NCBI GenBank assembly: GCA_964500675.1
Contig: CAZCNY010000005.1
Coordinates: 186,001 to 250,000 of the forward strand
Origin: CAMLJR01 sp964500675
GTDB lineage: Bacteria; Pseudomonadota; Gammaproteobacteria; Pseudomonadales; CAMLJR01
DNA: 64,000 nucleotides
Direction of reading: 5' to 3'
A model generated the notes under the pieces. That model worked only from the letters and a program-made list of their open reading frames with translations. It made no database searches and had not been told where the DNA came from. The translations under genes were made by a program, and so were the position numbers. Below, in pieces: positions 35,754 to 44,651 of this stretch (positions are counted from its first letter, which is position 1; each line of letters starts with the position of its first letter).

Positions 35754-37616
35754 TCAGGCAAAACTAATGCAGGGACGTAACTTATCAACAATCGCCGCCC
35801 TGTTTATGCCTTCAATAAAAATGGAACCCCAAACATCCAACATCAACAGTCTGAGCATCTCTTCCCTGCTAAGGGACTCACGAAGTAGCCGGGTCTGCGC
35901 TCTATCCAGTTGCAGATAATTTTGCACCCAGCAGCCATCAAAATAACGAGGATCAACCTGGATTCGGTCAAATGCGCTCGTAGGGAACCCTCGCTTCCTA
36001 CGCTGAGCCAACTCGGGAGGAAGATACCGATTTGCAACTTCTCTTAATATCCACTTGGTCGAAAAAAAGGGGTGGCGTATCTCGCCAGAGGCCGCTAACG
36101 AAAAGTGTATTTTTAGATTGCGGGGCAAGTTCACGCAAAAGCGAATGAAGTTATGATCCAAGAACGGGAAGCGAGCCTCTATGCTTGCAGCCATTCCTAA
36201 CCGATCATTTCGCATAAGCAATGTGCGCAAATGATAGGACAGCAAAGACAATGTTTCTCTAGCATCCTTTTCCGCAACCCCCTTCTCAACAACGCCTTCA
36301 ATCCATTCGTGTGGAAGCTCGGAATCAAATCCATTGAGCAAACCAATTGCTGCATTTTTTGATTGCGGATTGCGCCACAGCACTTCCCCCAACCAGGGAG
36401 CGCGTTGAACAAATGATCTTAATTTATCCATTGCATGATGGTAGCGCGAAATCATGCCACTCAAAGGCAGGTCTGCATATCCAAGCAAAGCCTCGTCCGC
36501 CCCCTCGCCGGTGAGAACTGCCTTCACATTGTTCGTCTTTACCAATCCAGCTACTTTCAAGAAGGGAGCGGAATTCGGGTGATAAATAAATGGGAACTCT
36601 TGATGATAAATTACATCGGGCATAAGATCGACAAAGTCCTGGTCTTGGCACTCCGCAACATCAAGGCGAAGCCCCAAATGTTTCGCCAACAGTTGCGCTG
36701 CTTCCACTTCAGAATGAGGGCCGACGACATTCGCATGAAAAATTCGGAGATTTGAGTTCTCTCTCTGCGCCATCGCCAGAATTAGCGAGGAATCTACTCC
36801 ACCACTACACAAAGCACCGACCGGAACATCCGAAATCATGTGCTTGCGCACGGAGCTGGACAATATATGATCGCATTCATCGACGAGCGAGCTCACACTG
36901 CGAGAAGCCAACTCGCTTGCGTAATCGCGCTCGAAAAAATCAACAACCTCAAAAAAAGGCTGCGGGGAAATTTTTTCGCCTAAGCGAAAACGTGCGTAGC
37001 ATCCCACTGGAAAGAATTTAATATTTTTCGCAAAGGAGCGACCGGATGTTTGAAGGTAATGACCAGCCAAGTATGCGGCTATCGTAAGATCATCAGGCTC
37101 AAGCGTCATCCACGAACCAAGAGCCTTGATCTCTGAAGCGAAGAAACACTCCTTCTCAGTTTTCGCATAGAAAAGCGGCTTAATCCCAAACCGGTCCCTT
37201 GCAACGAGCGCTTCTTTCGTTTCTAAATCCAACATAAGAAAGGCAAACATGCCCTCCAGCCGTGCCAGGAATTTTTCACCGTATGCAATAAGCCCATACA
37301 GCAAAACTTCGGTATCGGAACCTGTACGAAAAATAAATCCTTTCTCTCTCAACTCGTCGCGAAGCTGCGCAAAGTTGTATACCTCACCGTTATAAACGAT
37401 TTTGTATCGCCCGCTCGGATCACTGAACGGCTGGTTAGCGTGCTCAGAAAGATCAAGAAACGATAAACGAGTGTGCCCCAGGACCACCCCGTCGCCAATA
37501 AAGCAAGCACTTCCATCGGGGCCTCTGTGCGCCAGCTTCTGCAAGCTTTCCTTGGCGCGCTCTTCTATCCACTTCGCGTCATGGTTATATAGTAACGCGC
37601 CAAACAATCCACACAT
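35754..37616 (-). CDS. asnB: Asparagine synthase-type glutamine amidotransferase
   Basis: A 620-residue class-II amidotransferase. Cys2 (after the initiator Met, MCGLFG) is the glutaminase nucleophile; LAHRGPDGS and GHTRLSFLDLS follow. The C-terminal synthetase half has the PP-loop SGGVDSSLILAM. Such enzymes make asparagine or, in polysaccharide loci, amidate uronic acids. Given the two nucleotide-sugar dehydrogenases in this window, sugar amidation is plausible but unproved. A ribosome site (AAAGGG, 8 bp) precedes the ATG. Confidence 0.88.
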   Translation of the reverse strand: MCGLFGALLYNHDAKWIEERAKESLQKLAHRGPDGSACFIGDGVVLGHTRLSFLDLSEHANQPFSDPSGRYKIVYNGEVYNFAQLRDELREKGFIFRTGSDTEVLLYGLIAYGEKFLARLEGMFAFLMLDLETKEALVARDRFGIKPLFYAKTEKECFFASEIKALGSWMTLEPDDLTIAAYLAGHYLQTSGRSFAKNIKFFPVGCYARFRLGEKISPQPFFEVVDFFERDYASELASRSVSSLVDECDHILSSSVRKHMISDVPVGALCSGGVDSSLILAMAQRENSNLRIFHANVVGPHSEVEAAQLLAKHLGLRLDVAECQDQDFVDLMPDVIYHQEFPFIYHPNSAPFLKVAGLVKTNNVKAVLTGEGADEALLGYADLPLSGMISRYHHAMDKLRSFVQRAPWLGEVLWRNPQSKNAAIGLLNGFDSELPHEWIEGVVEKGVAEKDARETLSLLSYHLRTLLMRNDRLGMAASIEARFPFLDHNFIRFCVNLPRNLKIHFSLAASGEIRHPFFSTKWILREVANRYLPPELAQRRKRGFPTSAFDRIQVDPRYFDGCWVQNYLQLDRAQTRLLRESLSREEMLRLLMLDVWGSIFIEGINRAAIVDKLRPCISFA

Positions 37617-37660
37617 GCGACAAACCCTTTTGATTCTTCATCAAGATGAAAATGATGCGG

Positions 37661-38914
37661 TTAAAGTCTGCTATACGCAGAAGCCATGTCTGCACCAATG
37701 CTTGCAAAGGAATACTTATCTTCTATTAGCAGGCGAGCCGCTTCTCCCAACCTTTTTCTCTGCCCTGCATCACGGAGCAACTCCACTACGACTTCGGCCA
37801 TTTTCTCAGGCGAATCAACTATTCGCACCTGCCTTCCATTCTCCACATCAATTCCTTCACATGCCTCAGGATAGGCCACAATTGCGCACTTCATCGCCAT
37901 AGCATCCAGCACCTTGAGTTTCGTTCCACCACCATCGCGTATTGGACACACATACACAGAAGCTGCCGCTAAATAGGGTCGCACATCATCCACAAATCCA
38001 TGCAGCAAAAAATGCTCCCTGTACTGCGACGCAACCTTCTGCAATTCCTCATCCTTACCTCGCCCGACAAGATTCATTATTACATCCGGGCACAAGCCAA
38101 CAATTAATGGCCAAATATCCGTAGCAAAATGGCGCATAGCGTCAAGATTTGGATACCAACCAAGTCCACCCGCAAAAATCAACGTGTTTGGAACCTCCAT
38201 AGTCGCAGGATTTTTTGCGAAATAAGCTAAATCCACACCGTTCTCCACCGTCATCGTATTGACATCTCGAACGATGTCATGCAATCGCTGCGAATCCAAG
38301 GCTGAACATGTGAGATTCAAATTTACTTTTGAACACCAACGCTTCTCATAAAAAAGAATCTTGGCTGCTTCTTGGTAATAATAGGCCTTTGCGAACGGAT
38401 TCCCCTCCTTTTCCGCCCGCCTAAACATCATATGTGATTCAATATTATGGTGATTCAAAACAAGCTTCGCGCCAGATATGTTTATTGCAAGCGGCATTAA
38501 ACTGATCGTATCGCAGTGAACGACATCAAAGGATTTGATATCTTGCCATCGTCGCACCTCTTTTGCAGCCGCACGCGAACGCAACCAACTTATTGAGTAG
38601 GACCGAAATAGCAAAAGCGCTCTAAGTGCCTCCCTGTATTTCCAATGGGAGCGCTCCAAATGAGGGAGGTGCACAAACTTAACCTCACGACAAAATGTGG
38701 AAAGCACATCATGCGCCTCTAGCAATTGCTCATCCAAAGCTTTCATTTGACTCGCAGCAAGGTCCGGCTGAACTAAAGCCAAAAGATAAACATCGTGATA
38801 TCTAGCTAACTCTTTAAGCAGGTTGTAGCTTCGCTGAAGCACACCACCCTTGGGTGGATAAGGCACAAGATGAGAGAGCCAAAGTATTTTTTTGCGCTCG
38901 ACGCCGGATATCAT
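37661..38914 (-). CDS. Family 4 glycosyltransferase
   Basis: A 417-residue GT-B enzyme: KILWLSHLVPYPPKGGVLQR at the N-terminus, VLNHHNIESHMMFRRAEKEG in the middle, LIFAGGLGWYPNLDAMRHFA in the donor domain, and VCPIRDGGGTKLKVLDAMAM at the acidic catalytic region. The start resembles sugar transferases seen in exosortase-associated loci, though I cannot assign the subfamily. It is 44 bp downstream of asnB's neighbourhood and follows the PaaK-like gene by 37 bp in the minus-strand series. A sugar donor cannot be read from sequence. Confidence 0.87.
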   Translation of the reverse strand: MISGVERKKILWLSHLVPYPPKGGVLQRSYNLLKELARYHDVYLLALVQPDLAASQMKALDEQLLEAHDVLSTFCREVKFVHLPHLERSHWKYREALRALLLFRSYSISWLRSRAAAKEVRRWQDIKSFDVVHCDTISLMPLAINISGAKLVLNHHNIESHMMFRRAEKEGNPFAKAYYYQEAAKILFYEKRWCSKVNLNLTCSALDSQRLHDIVRDVNTMTVENGVDLAYFAKNPATMEVPNTLIFAGGLGWYPNLDAMRHFATDIWPLIVGLCPDVIMNLVGRGKDEELQKVASQYREHFLLHGFVDDVRPYLAAASVYVCPIRDGGGTKLKVLDAMAMKCAIVAYPEACEGIDVENGRQVRIVDSPEKMAEVVVELLRDAGQRKRLGEAARLLIEDKYSFASIGADMASAYSRL

Positions 38915-38951
38915 TTAAGCTTCTCTTATAAAAATTTATGCGGCAATGCTG

Positions 38952-40340
38952 TTAATGTTCGACCAAAGACACCACTGACTTAAATTTTCCGTTTGCTCCC
39001 TTTTTTATTGACGAGACGTCTTTTATTTCGACATTAATTTCCGCATTCAAGCGTCCTCTAATTGCTGTCTTCAGCATTACTCCCACGCCTTGTTTATCGG
39101 CGCAGTTTGCTGAATAAACAACGTGAACCTCTATATGATCAACCGAAATTTGAATAATTTGCGCCTCGACAATACCATCGATGCCTTTAAAGAGCGGGTC
39201 CATGCGCCCTATCCTTCGTCCGTCCGGCAGAATAATTAAATCATCGGTACGCCCCAGAAGCTCCTTCACAACTGGAAAATGGCTTCCGCACGCACAATGT
39301 TGTGTCGATAGCATCGCAGAATCGCCAATCACATAACGTATCAAAGGCATTGAAGTATTCACAAAACCCGTTAGCGCAAGATCTCCAACAGTGCCGGGCG
39401 GGACTGGAGCTCCTCTCTTATCAACCACTTCTACAACACCATAAAGCGAGTTAGCGTGGTATTGCCCTTCCTGACACTGGGCGATAAATCCTGCCATCTC
39501 TGCATTGCCATACTGATCCGCAACTTCGCACGAAAAAGCCTGCATGATTTCTTGGCGGGCTTCGTCGGTAAGCGACTCTGACGACGTGACTATTATCCGG
39601 GGCCGAATTTTGTGAATGATGCGATGCTTATTTATATAACGTGCAAGTGTAGCTACTGCGGAAGGGTAGGAATCAATGTACAACGGGCCAAGCTCGTTTA
39701 GAAAATCAATATATGCCCCACAGGTCGCATCGGAAAGATGATAGGAAGATAGTAGCCACGTGTTCTGCGCAATATTATGTCGCCAATAGGGGGGGGCCAT
39801 TTGCGTTGACGGTATTATCATACGACCGGCGAATGTTGCACTCTTATCCCGATGAGACACACCATGCACATTTAAGAATCGCTCAAAGAAAGCGTAATTT
39901 CTGGACACCGATGCTCTTGTTGTCAGCACAGACAGCGGGCTACCTGTAGAGCCACTAGTGTTAATTGTTGTATAACGAGTTCCTTGTTGCTTCGCATAAA
40001 ATGCTTCAGGGTTATCGCGAACCACCCCCTTTTTTAGCAACGGAAAAAAATCCTTCAAATTATTTACGTTGATTTTATCAATTTTATTTTTCAAGTCTGC
40101 ATAATTGCTTGCGTAATAGGGAGCTTGCTCAATGGCATACCTGATAAGCACTTCAAGCTGTCTCGACTGATAAGCTTCGAGCTCGAGTTGAGAAAGCGTT
40201 TCGAGCGCTGATATCTCTGCGCACGCCCTACGATAATCTTCACCATAGCGCAACCATCCAAGATAGGCGCCATAGAGAGAAAGCAATACATTTTGCAACC
40301 CAATCGGTACACGATCATAAAACGAATTAGCTACGCCCAT
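38952..40340 (-). CDS. PaaK/CapK-like adenylate-forming ligase
   Basis: A 462-residue ANL-superfamily protein. Visible: TINTSGSTGSPLSVLTTR (nucleotide-binding loop), DQYGNAEMAGFIAQC (the conserved YGxxE motif), and LTGFVNTSMPLIRYVIGDSA. Together these match phenylacetate-CoA-ligase-like proteins found in capsule loci (CapK). They adenylate a carboxylic acid; the substrate here is unknown. The end overlaps the Wzy-like gene start region by 14 bp, consistent with an operon. Confidence 0.85.
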   Translation of the reverse strand: MGVANSFYDRVPIGLQNVLLSLYGAYLGWLRYGEDYRRACAEISALETLSQLELEAYQSRQLEVLIRYAIEQAPYYASNYADLKNKIDKINVNNLKDFFPLLKKGVVRDNPEAFYAKQQGTRYTTINTSGSTGSPLSVLTTRASVSRNYAFFERFLNVHGVSHRDKSATFAGRMIIPSTQMAPPYWRHNIAQNTWLLSSYHLSDATCGAYIDFLNELGPLYIDSYPSAVATLARYINKHRIIHKIRPRIIVTSSESLTDEARQEIMQAFSCEVADQYGNAEMAGFIAQCQEGQYHANSLYGVVEVVDKRGAPVPPGTVGDLALTGFVNTSMPLIRYVIGDSAMLSTQHCACGSHFPVVKELLGRTDDLIILPDGRRIGRMDPLFKGIDGIVEAQIIQISVDHIEVHVVYSANCADKQGVGVMLKTAIRGRLNAEINVEIKDVSSIKKGANGKFKSVVSLVEH

Positions 40341-41652
40341 ATTTTTTCCTCGATGCCGCGTTACTTGAACGAGGCAAACCTTTCACCGCTTGTGCAGCCC
40401 GCTCAAAATTTTCTCGCTCAATGGCAGGCCATATATTTTTCAAAACCGCAACCAATGCCAAATCAATCCACATAAACGGGTAATACACCACTGAAACAAA
40501 CTGTCCGGCAACAAAGAAACCGACAATGGATATATTCAAAGCCCACGGCAATGAGCCTAGGAAATCGTGATCGTCAGCCATACCCCTATACTGTTGCTTA
40601 CGCCAAAAGAAGCATTTTGTTATCAGTATTGAATATACAAAGAGGCCGGAATACCCTAATTCTGATCCTACCTGAACAAAAATGTTGTGAGGTAATTGTG
40701 CTTGCGGGTATAGCATCAGGTGTCGATAGTGGGCCTCAAAATAGGAGGGAAAATTAAAATAACCCACGCCAAGCACCGGGTAATCATCGAGCATTTCCCG
40801 CCCCCCCCTCCAGTAATTCAGCCTTTGCAGTGATGTTTTATCCTTGCCGGACTCGCTAAATCTTTGCTTCTCTGCATCGGGTAGAAAATTAAAAATCAGA
40901 ACAAAGACAATAGCTACAGGAATTAGTGTTTTAATCCGAAACAGCTGCTTATAAAACATCAGTATCAGCTGAATCGCCAGAGCCACTTGTCCACCCCTTG
41001 AACTCGCGCCAAGAACTACCATAGCTGCGGTTATCGGCATCAATGCCAAAATATAAAAAACCCATCGAGAAACATAAGGCTTCAGCTTTGCCGCAATCAA
41101 ATACGCAATTGGAAAAAAAACCGACATTTGAATCGCCAGCTCACCAGAGTTCTGAAAGAATCCAGGCGGCCCCATCAGCCCCCAATCAGTAAACGCAAAA
41201 CCTCTCTGCGCCCATGTGATCGCGAGACTGAGCGAGATTTTGAAACTCGAAATAACAAAAATCCCCAGAAAAATGAACAGCCGCTTTTGTGTATTTACTA
41301 TATTTATTATTAGAAAATAAATGACAAGCCAAGTATAAAAAAGATTCAAATATTGCCAAGAAATATTTGGATGCTGAGCATTAGCGCTCGACAGCAACAC
41401 CACAATGAAGTAGGCAACCATCCATTTGCTGGCTGGTGCTTTCACCCACTTGACTGTCCGATCCATGAAAGAACCAACCAATGCCAGAAGAACAAAAACA
41501 GAAGCCCAAGGCAGAATATCGAGCGCGGGAATGATCGATTGAGGGCGAACGTACTCCACAAATAAATAGCAACAAATCATCCAAAAAGAAAAATTTTCTC
41601 CCCGAAAGTAAGCCCAAATTGATTTAATACGCAGCGCATAGAAGTCGTCCAT
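40327..41652 (-). CDS. Wzy/O-antigen-ligase-like membrane protein
   Basis: A 441-residue polytopic protein with 10-12 hydrophobic segments and a large periplasmic loop (about 270-330) containing RLNYWRGGREMLDDYPVLGVG, typical of the Wzy_C/O-antigen ligase superfamily. It either polymerises the repeat unit or ligates it. As the only such protein here it is the best candidate for the exopolysaccharide polymerase. GGGAG six bases before the ATG supports the start. The phosphatase gene upstream ends 3 bp before. Confidence 0.83.
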   Translation of the reverse strand: MDDFYALRIKSIWAYFRGENFSFWMICCYLFVEYVRPQSIIPALDILPWASVFVLLALVGSFMDRTVKWVKAPASKWMVAYFIVVLLSSANAQHPNISWQYLNLFYTWLVIYFLIINIVNTQKRLFIFLGIFVISSFKISLSLAITWAQRGFAFTDWGLMGPPGFFQNSGELAIQMSVFFPIAYLIAAKLKPYVSRWVFYILALMPITAAMVVLGASSRGGQVALAIQLILMFYKQLFRIKTLIPVAIVFVLIFNFLPDAEKQRFSESGKDKTSLQRLNYWRGGREMLDDYPVLGVGYFNFPSYFEAHYRHLMLYPQAQLPHNIFVQVGSELGYSGLFVYSILITKCFFWRKQQYRGMADDHDFLGSLPWALNISIVGFFVAGQFVSVVYYPFMWIDLALVAVLKNIWPAIERENFERAAQAVKGLPRSSNAASRKKYGRS

Positions 41653-41655
41653 AGA

Positions 41656-42219
41656 CTACTCCCTTAACCTGCGCACCAAATTGCGAACGGAGGCCGCAAC
41701 TTCTTGTTCGCATTTATCAAAAAAATCCATATTGGTAGAATATGGATCGTGAATGTAAGGTTTCGGATGATCGAGCCATAGACCAGCTAACGTTAATTGC
41801 GCTTGACCGCTGCCTGAAAGTTTTTTGAGAGCCGCTGCATGATCGGGCTCCATGCCAATTATTAGATCCCCCTCACGAGATTCATAATTTCGAATATTCC
41901 TAGCAATGTGCGGCCTCAGATCCATTCCCTGCCCATCTGCAAATCGAATCGCTCGCGGATCCGCTGCAAAGCCGTCATCACCACGGAGACCAAAAGATTC
42001 AGATTTAACGCCCAATTCCACTGCACACAACGAGGCAAGAGGGCTACGGCAAATATTGCCTGCGCACACAAATATAAGGCGATCTACTCGATGCCATTCG
42101 ATAATCCTCAAATCTCTGTAGCGCCCGAAGCGGTAGCACAATAAATAGAATAGGTGATTGAGTAATCCATGCTTGGATCCATAATTTTTATTGATGTAAT
42201 GACTAATTGATCCTAGCAT
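41656..42219 (-). CDS. Low-molecular-weight protein tyrosine phosphatase (Wzb-like)
   Basis: A 187-residue protein with the signature CX5R loop: Cys52 to Arg58 in VCAGNICRSPLAS. The general-acid region is HDPYSTNMDFF near the end. The first 45 residues precede the core and are longer than in Wzb. These enzymes dephosphorylate tyrosine kinases that control polysaccharide assembly. The tyrosine-kinase-like protein here lies 9 kb away (50936-51727) and its P-loop is unusual. Confidence 0.9.
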   Translation of the reverse strand: MLGSISHYINKNYGSKHGLLNHLFYLLCYRFGRYRDLRIIEWHRVDRLIFVCAGNICRSPLASLCAVELGVKSESFGLRGDDGFAADPRAIRFADGQGMDLRPHIARNIRNYESREGDLIIGMEPDHAAALKKLSGSGQAQLTLAGLWLDHPKPYIHDPYSTNMDFFDKCEQEVAASVRNLVRRLRE

Positions 42220-42278
42220 TTAGAGAAATCTACTCCGAGCAAAATAATGAACCGTCCGCTTTCTAAAGTTTCAATCTT

Positions 42279-43466
42279 ATGACCAAAAATTTGTCTATCG
42301 CCTTGGTTCTTGACGCAAACCAGCGCAGCGCTCTTGCGGTAACTCGGTCTCTGGGAAAGATTCGCGATCTGACCGTGATGACTGCAGACAGCACGGCGGA
42401 TGCATTAGCGGCTCATTCGCGTTACAGCCAAACGTATATTCAATATCCGTCAATTTACGAATCACCCGAACAGTTTAACAACTGGCTCTTAAGTTTTGTT
42501 AAGCAACATAATGTCGGATGGATATTTCCAGTTACCGAAGTCAGCAGTCAGACTATTCTTCAGCTAAGAGATCAGCTAGACCCTTGCCAAATACCCTTTG
42601 CCGATATTGACACGATCATGCAGCTTGCCGATAAATGGCGCCTGATTCAACTTGCCAAAACATTGGAAGTGCCACATCCAGCAAGCTTATATTTTAGCAG
42701 CTCGACAACCTTCGACAGCAGAGAAATCACTCAGTATCCAATCGTTTTAAAACCGTGCCTATCACGCATTCGCACTGCGTCGGGCTGGCTTGAGACTAAC
42801 GTTCATATTGCGACGGACCCCGCCGGCTTAGCTGAATTGCTGGCGAAAAAACCCTATCTCCGCGATCATCCGTTCATAATTCAAGAATTTATTCCCGGGC
42901 ACGGCGCAGGCATTTTTGCGCTCTACAGCCATGGGACGCCAGTTACGTTTTTTGCTCACCGTCGCATCCGGGAAAAACCTCCGGGTGGAGGGGTCAGCAC
43001 CTTGTCGGAAAGCGTCAAGCCAAACGAAAAAATGCTCTCGCTATCCAGAAAGCTGCTTGACGCCGTAGCATGGCACGGAGTGGCGATGGTTGAGTTTCGC
43101 GTCTCACCCGACGGAACACCTTACCTCATGGAAACGAATACTCGCTTCTGGGGCTCATTACAGCTGGCCATAGATTCCGGCGTCGATTTTCCTCAACTGC
43201 TATATCAAGCAAGCAAAGGCGACCCCATAACGCCACTTGATAATTACAAAATCGGCAAACGTCTTCGCTGGTTGCTTGGCGATATCGACAGCCTATATTT
43301 GACCTTACGCGAAAAACAACATTTCTCCAACTGGGAAAAACTATCCCGGACTCTAAGCTTTTTCATCCCGCACCCATTTTCTACTCGACACGAAATAAAT
43401 CGCCTCGATGATTTGGCGCCTGCGTGGTTCGAGCTACGCCGCTACATCGCGTCGCTATTTGACTAG
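42279..43466 (+). CDS. ATP-grasp ligase of unknown substrate
   Basis: A 395-residue ATP-grasp protein of the carbamoyl-phosphate-synthase-like kind. The N-terminal part includes VLDANQRSALAVTRSLG; the ATP-grasp core includes YPIVLKPCLSRI, FIIQEFIPGHGAG, and the metal-binding FRVSPDGTPYLMETNTRFWGS. Such enzymes ligate a carboxylate to an amine or thiol through an acyl phosphate. The substrate is unknown; an amino acid attached to a uronic acid is one option. It runs against the surrounding genes and its 3' end overlaps the convergent GT4 gene by 12 bp. Confidence 0.82.
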   Translation: MTKNLSIALVLDANQRSALAVTRSLGKIRDLTVMTADSTADALAAHSRYSQTYIQYPSIYESPEQFNNWLLSFVKQHNVGWIFPVTEVSSQTILQLRDQLDPCQIPFADIDTIMQLADKWRLIQLAKTLEVPHPASLYFSSSTTFDSREITQYPIVLKPCLSRIRTASGWLETNVHIATDPAGLAELLAKKPYLRDHPFIIQEFIPGHGAGIFALYSHGTPVTFFAHRRIREKPPGGGVSTLSESVKPNEKMLSLSRKLLDAVAWHGVAMVEFRVSPDGTPYLMETNTRFWGSLQLAIDSGVDFPQLLYQASKGDPITPLDNYKIGKRLRWLLGDIDSLYLTLREKQHFSNWEKLSRTLSFFIPHPFSTRHEINRLDDLAPAWFELRRYIASLFD

Positions 43467-44597
43467 AGCTTTTTCATATTGCTGCGCGTAACCATCGATC
43501 ATGCTGTCGATGGCAAAAACTTGCCGTACACGATCAATCGCATTGCATGCAAGACTATTTCGGAGAGCATCGTCCGTAAGAACTCTAATCAGCGCGCTTG
43601 CAATGTCGCGCGCATCACCTGGCTCTGCCATCAAGGCGTTGACCCCATCTCGCACGATCTCTTCTGGTCCGCCACAGCGCGTTACAACCACTGGCAGACC
43701 CGTTGCCATAGCCTCAATGGTAGAAATAGAGAAGCCCTCGGAATTCGAGCACAGCAAAAATACATCCAGCTCAGAAAGAAACGCCGCGCTATTATTGCAA
43801 AAACCTAAAAAATGAATATTTGATGCAGCACCGCTTTGCGCCAATAGGGGCTCTAGCATATCCCGCATTAGTGACTGACTTATATCGCCACCTATGACGA
43901 AATGCACCGCAGGAAACACCTCAAGGACCAGGGGTGCTGCTTGTATCAAAATATCGTAAGCTTTTGCCGGTCGAACATTACCGAGACATCCAATCAGCAC
44001 AGTATTTTGCGGCAAAGATAATTGTGCTCGGAGCTGATGCGACTCGCTCCGACCATATCGCACTACATCAATACCATTATAAATAACGGTTGTTTTTGCA
44101 ACCCGAAGCAACCCCTCACGATCTATCTCATCACGCAAACGTTGCGAGACGGTGACGAACCGCCTCACCCCAATATTCATCACCATCAACTTCAGCCAAC
44201 GCAGACGTTCACGAGGGTTAACATCGACCTTCCCATGAAAAGTTGCGATAACGGGTACGCGCGCTAACAATCCCGCAATTGCGCAGTAGATATTCGATCC
44301 CAGCAGATGCGATTGCACAAGATCAACCCTTTCCCTGCGAATCAAACGCACCAGCTGCATCAAAAAGCGAAAATTAAATGAGCCTTTGGCAGGCAGGACA
44401 TGTACGTCGAGCCGACGGCGAGCGAGCTCATCCATCACCCAGCCCGGGCCGCGAATGACAACGATAGACCGATAACCTAAATTCCGAAGCCGATCCGCCA
44501 ACTCAATGAAAACGGTTTCTGCCCCCCCTGGACCCGTGGTATCAATGACATGGAGAATCGCTGCCTTACTATTGACGCTTGCCGTTCCCGATGCCAT
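43455..44597 (-). CDS. Family 4 glycosyltransferase
   Basis: A GT-B protein: AILHVIDTTGPGGAETVFIE at the start of the fold, VDLVQSHLLGSNIYCAIAGLL, VIYNGIDVVRYGRSESHQLR, GCLGNVRPAKAYDILIQAA, and SNSEGFSISTIEAMATGLPV with the catalytic-type acidic pair. Clear GT4. The start is uncertain: ATG at 44597 is chosen; a TTG at 44642 would add 15 residues and leave only 9 bp to the divergent deacetylase. The 3' end overlaps the ATP-grasp gene. Confidence 0.86.
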   Translation of the reverse strand: MASGTASVNSKAAILHVIDTTGPGGAETVFIELADRLRNLGYRSIVVIRGPGWVMDELARRRLDVHVLPAKGSFNFRFLMQLVRLIRRERVDLVQSHLLGSNIYCAIAGLLARVPVIATFHGKVDVNPRERLRWLKLMVMNIGVRRFVTVSQRLRDEIDREGLLRVAKTTVIYNGIDVVRYGRSESHQLRAQLSLPQNTVLIGCLGNVRPAKAYDILIQAAPLVLEVFPAVHFVIGGDISQSLMRDMLEPLLAQSGAASNIHFLGFCNNSAAFLSELDVFLLCSNSEGFSISTIEAMATGLPVVVTRCGGPEEIVRDGVNALMAEPGDARDIASALIRVLTDDALRNSLACNAIDRVRQVFAIDSMIDGYAQQYEKALVK

Positions 44598-44651
44598 TTT
44601 TACATGCAGACCTGTTTCTATTTCCAGTGATAGCGGATTCAATTAACAGCG

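Noticed and set aside
27284..44642. Prophage or transposon explaining the AT-rich block
   Set aside because: No integrase, transposase, terminal repeats or tRNA target was seen; gene content is entirely glycan-related.
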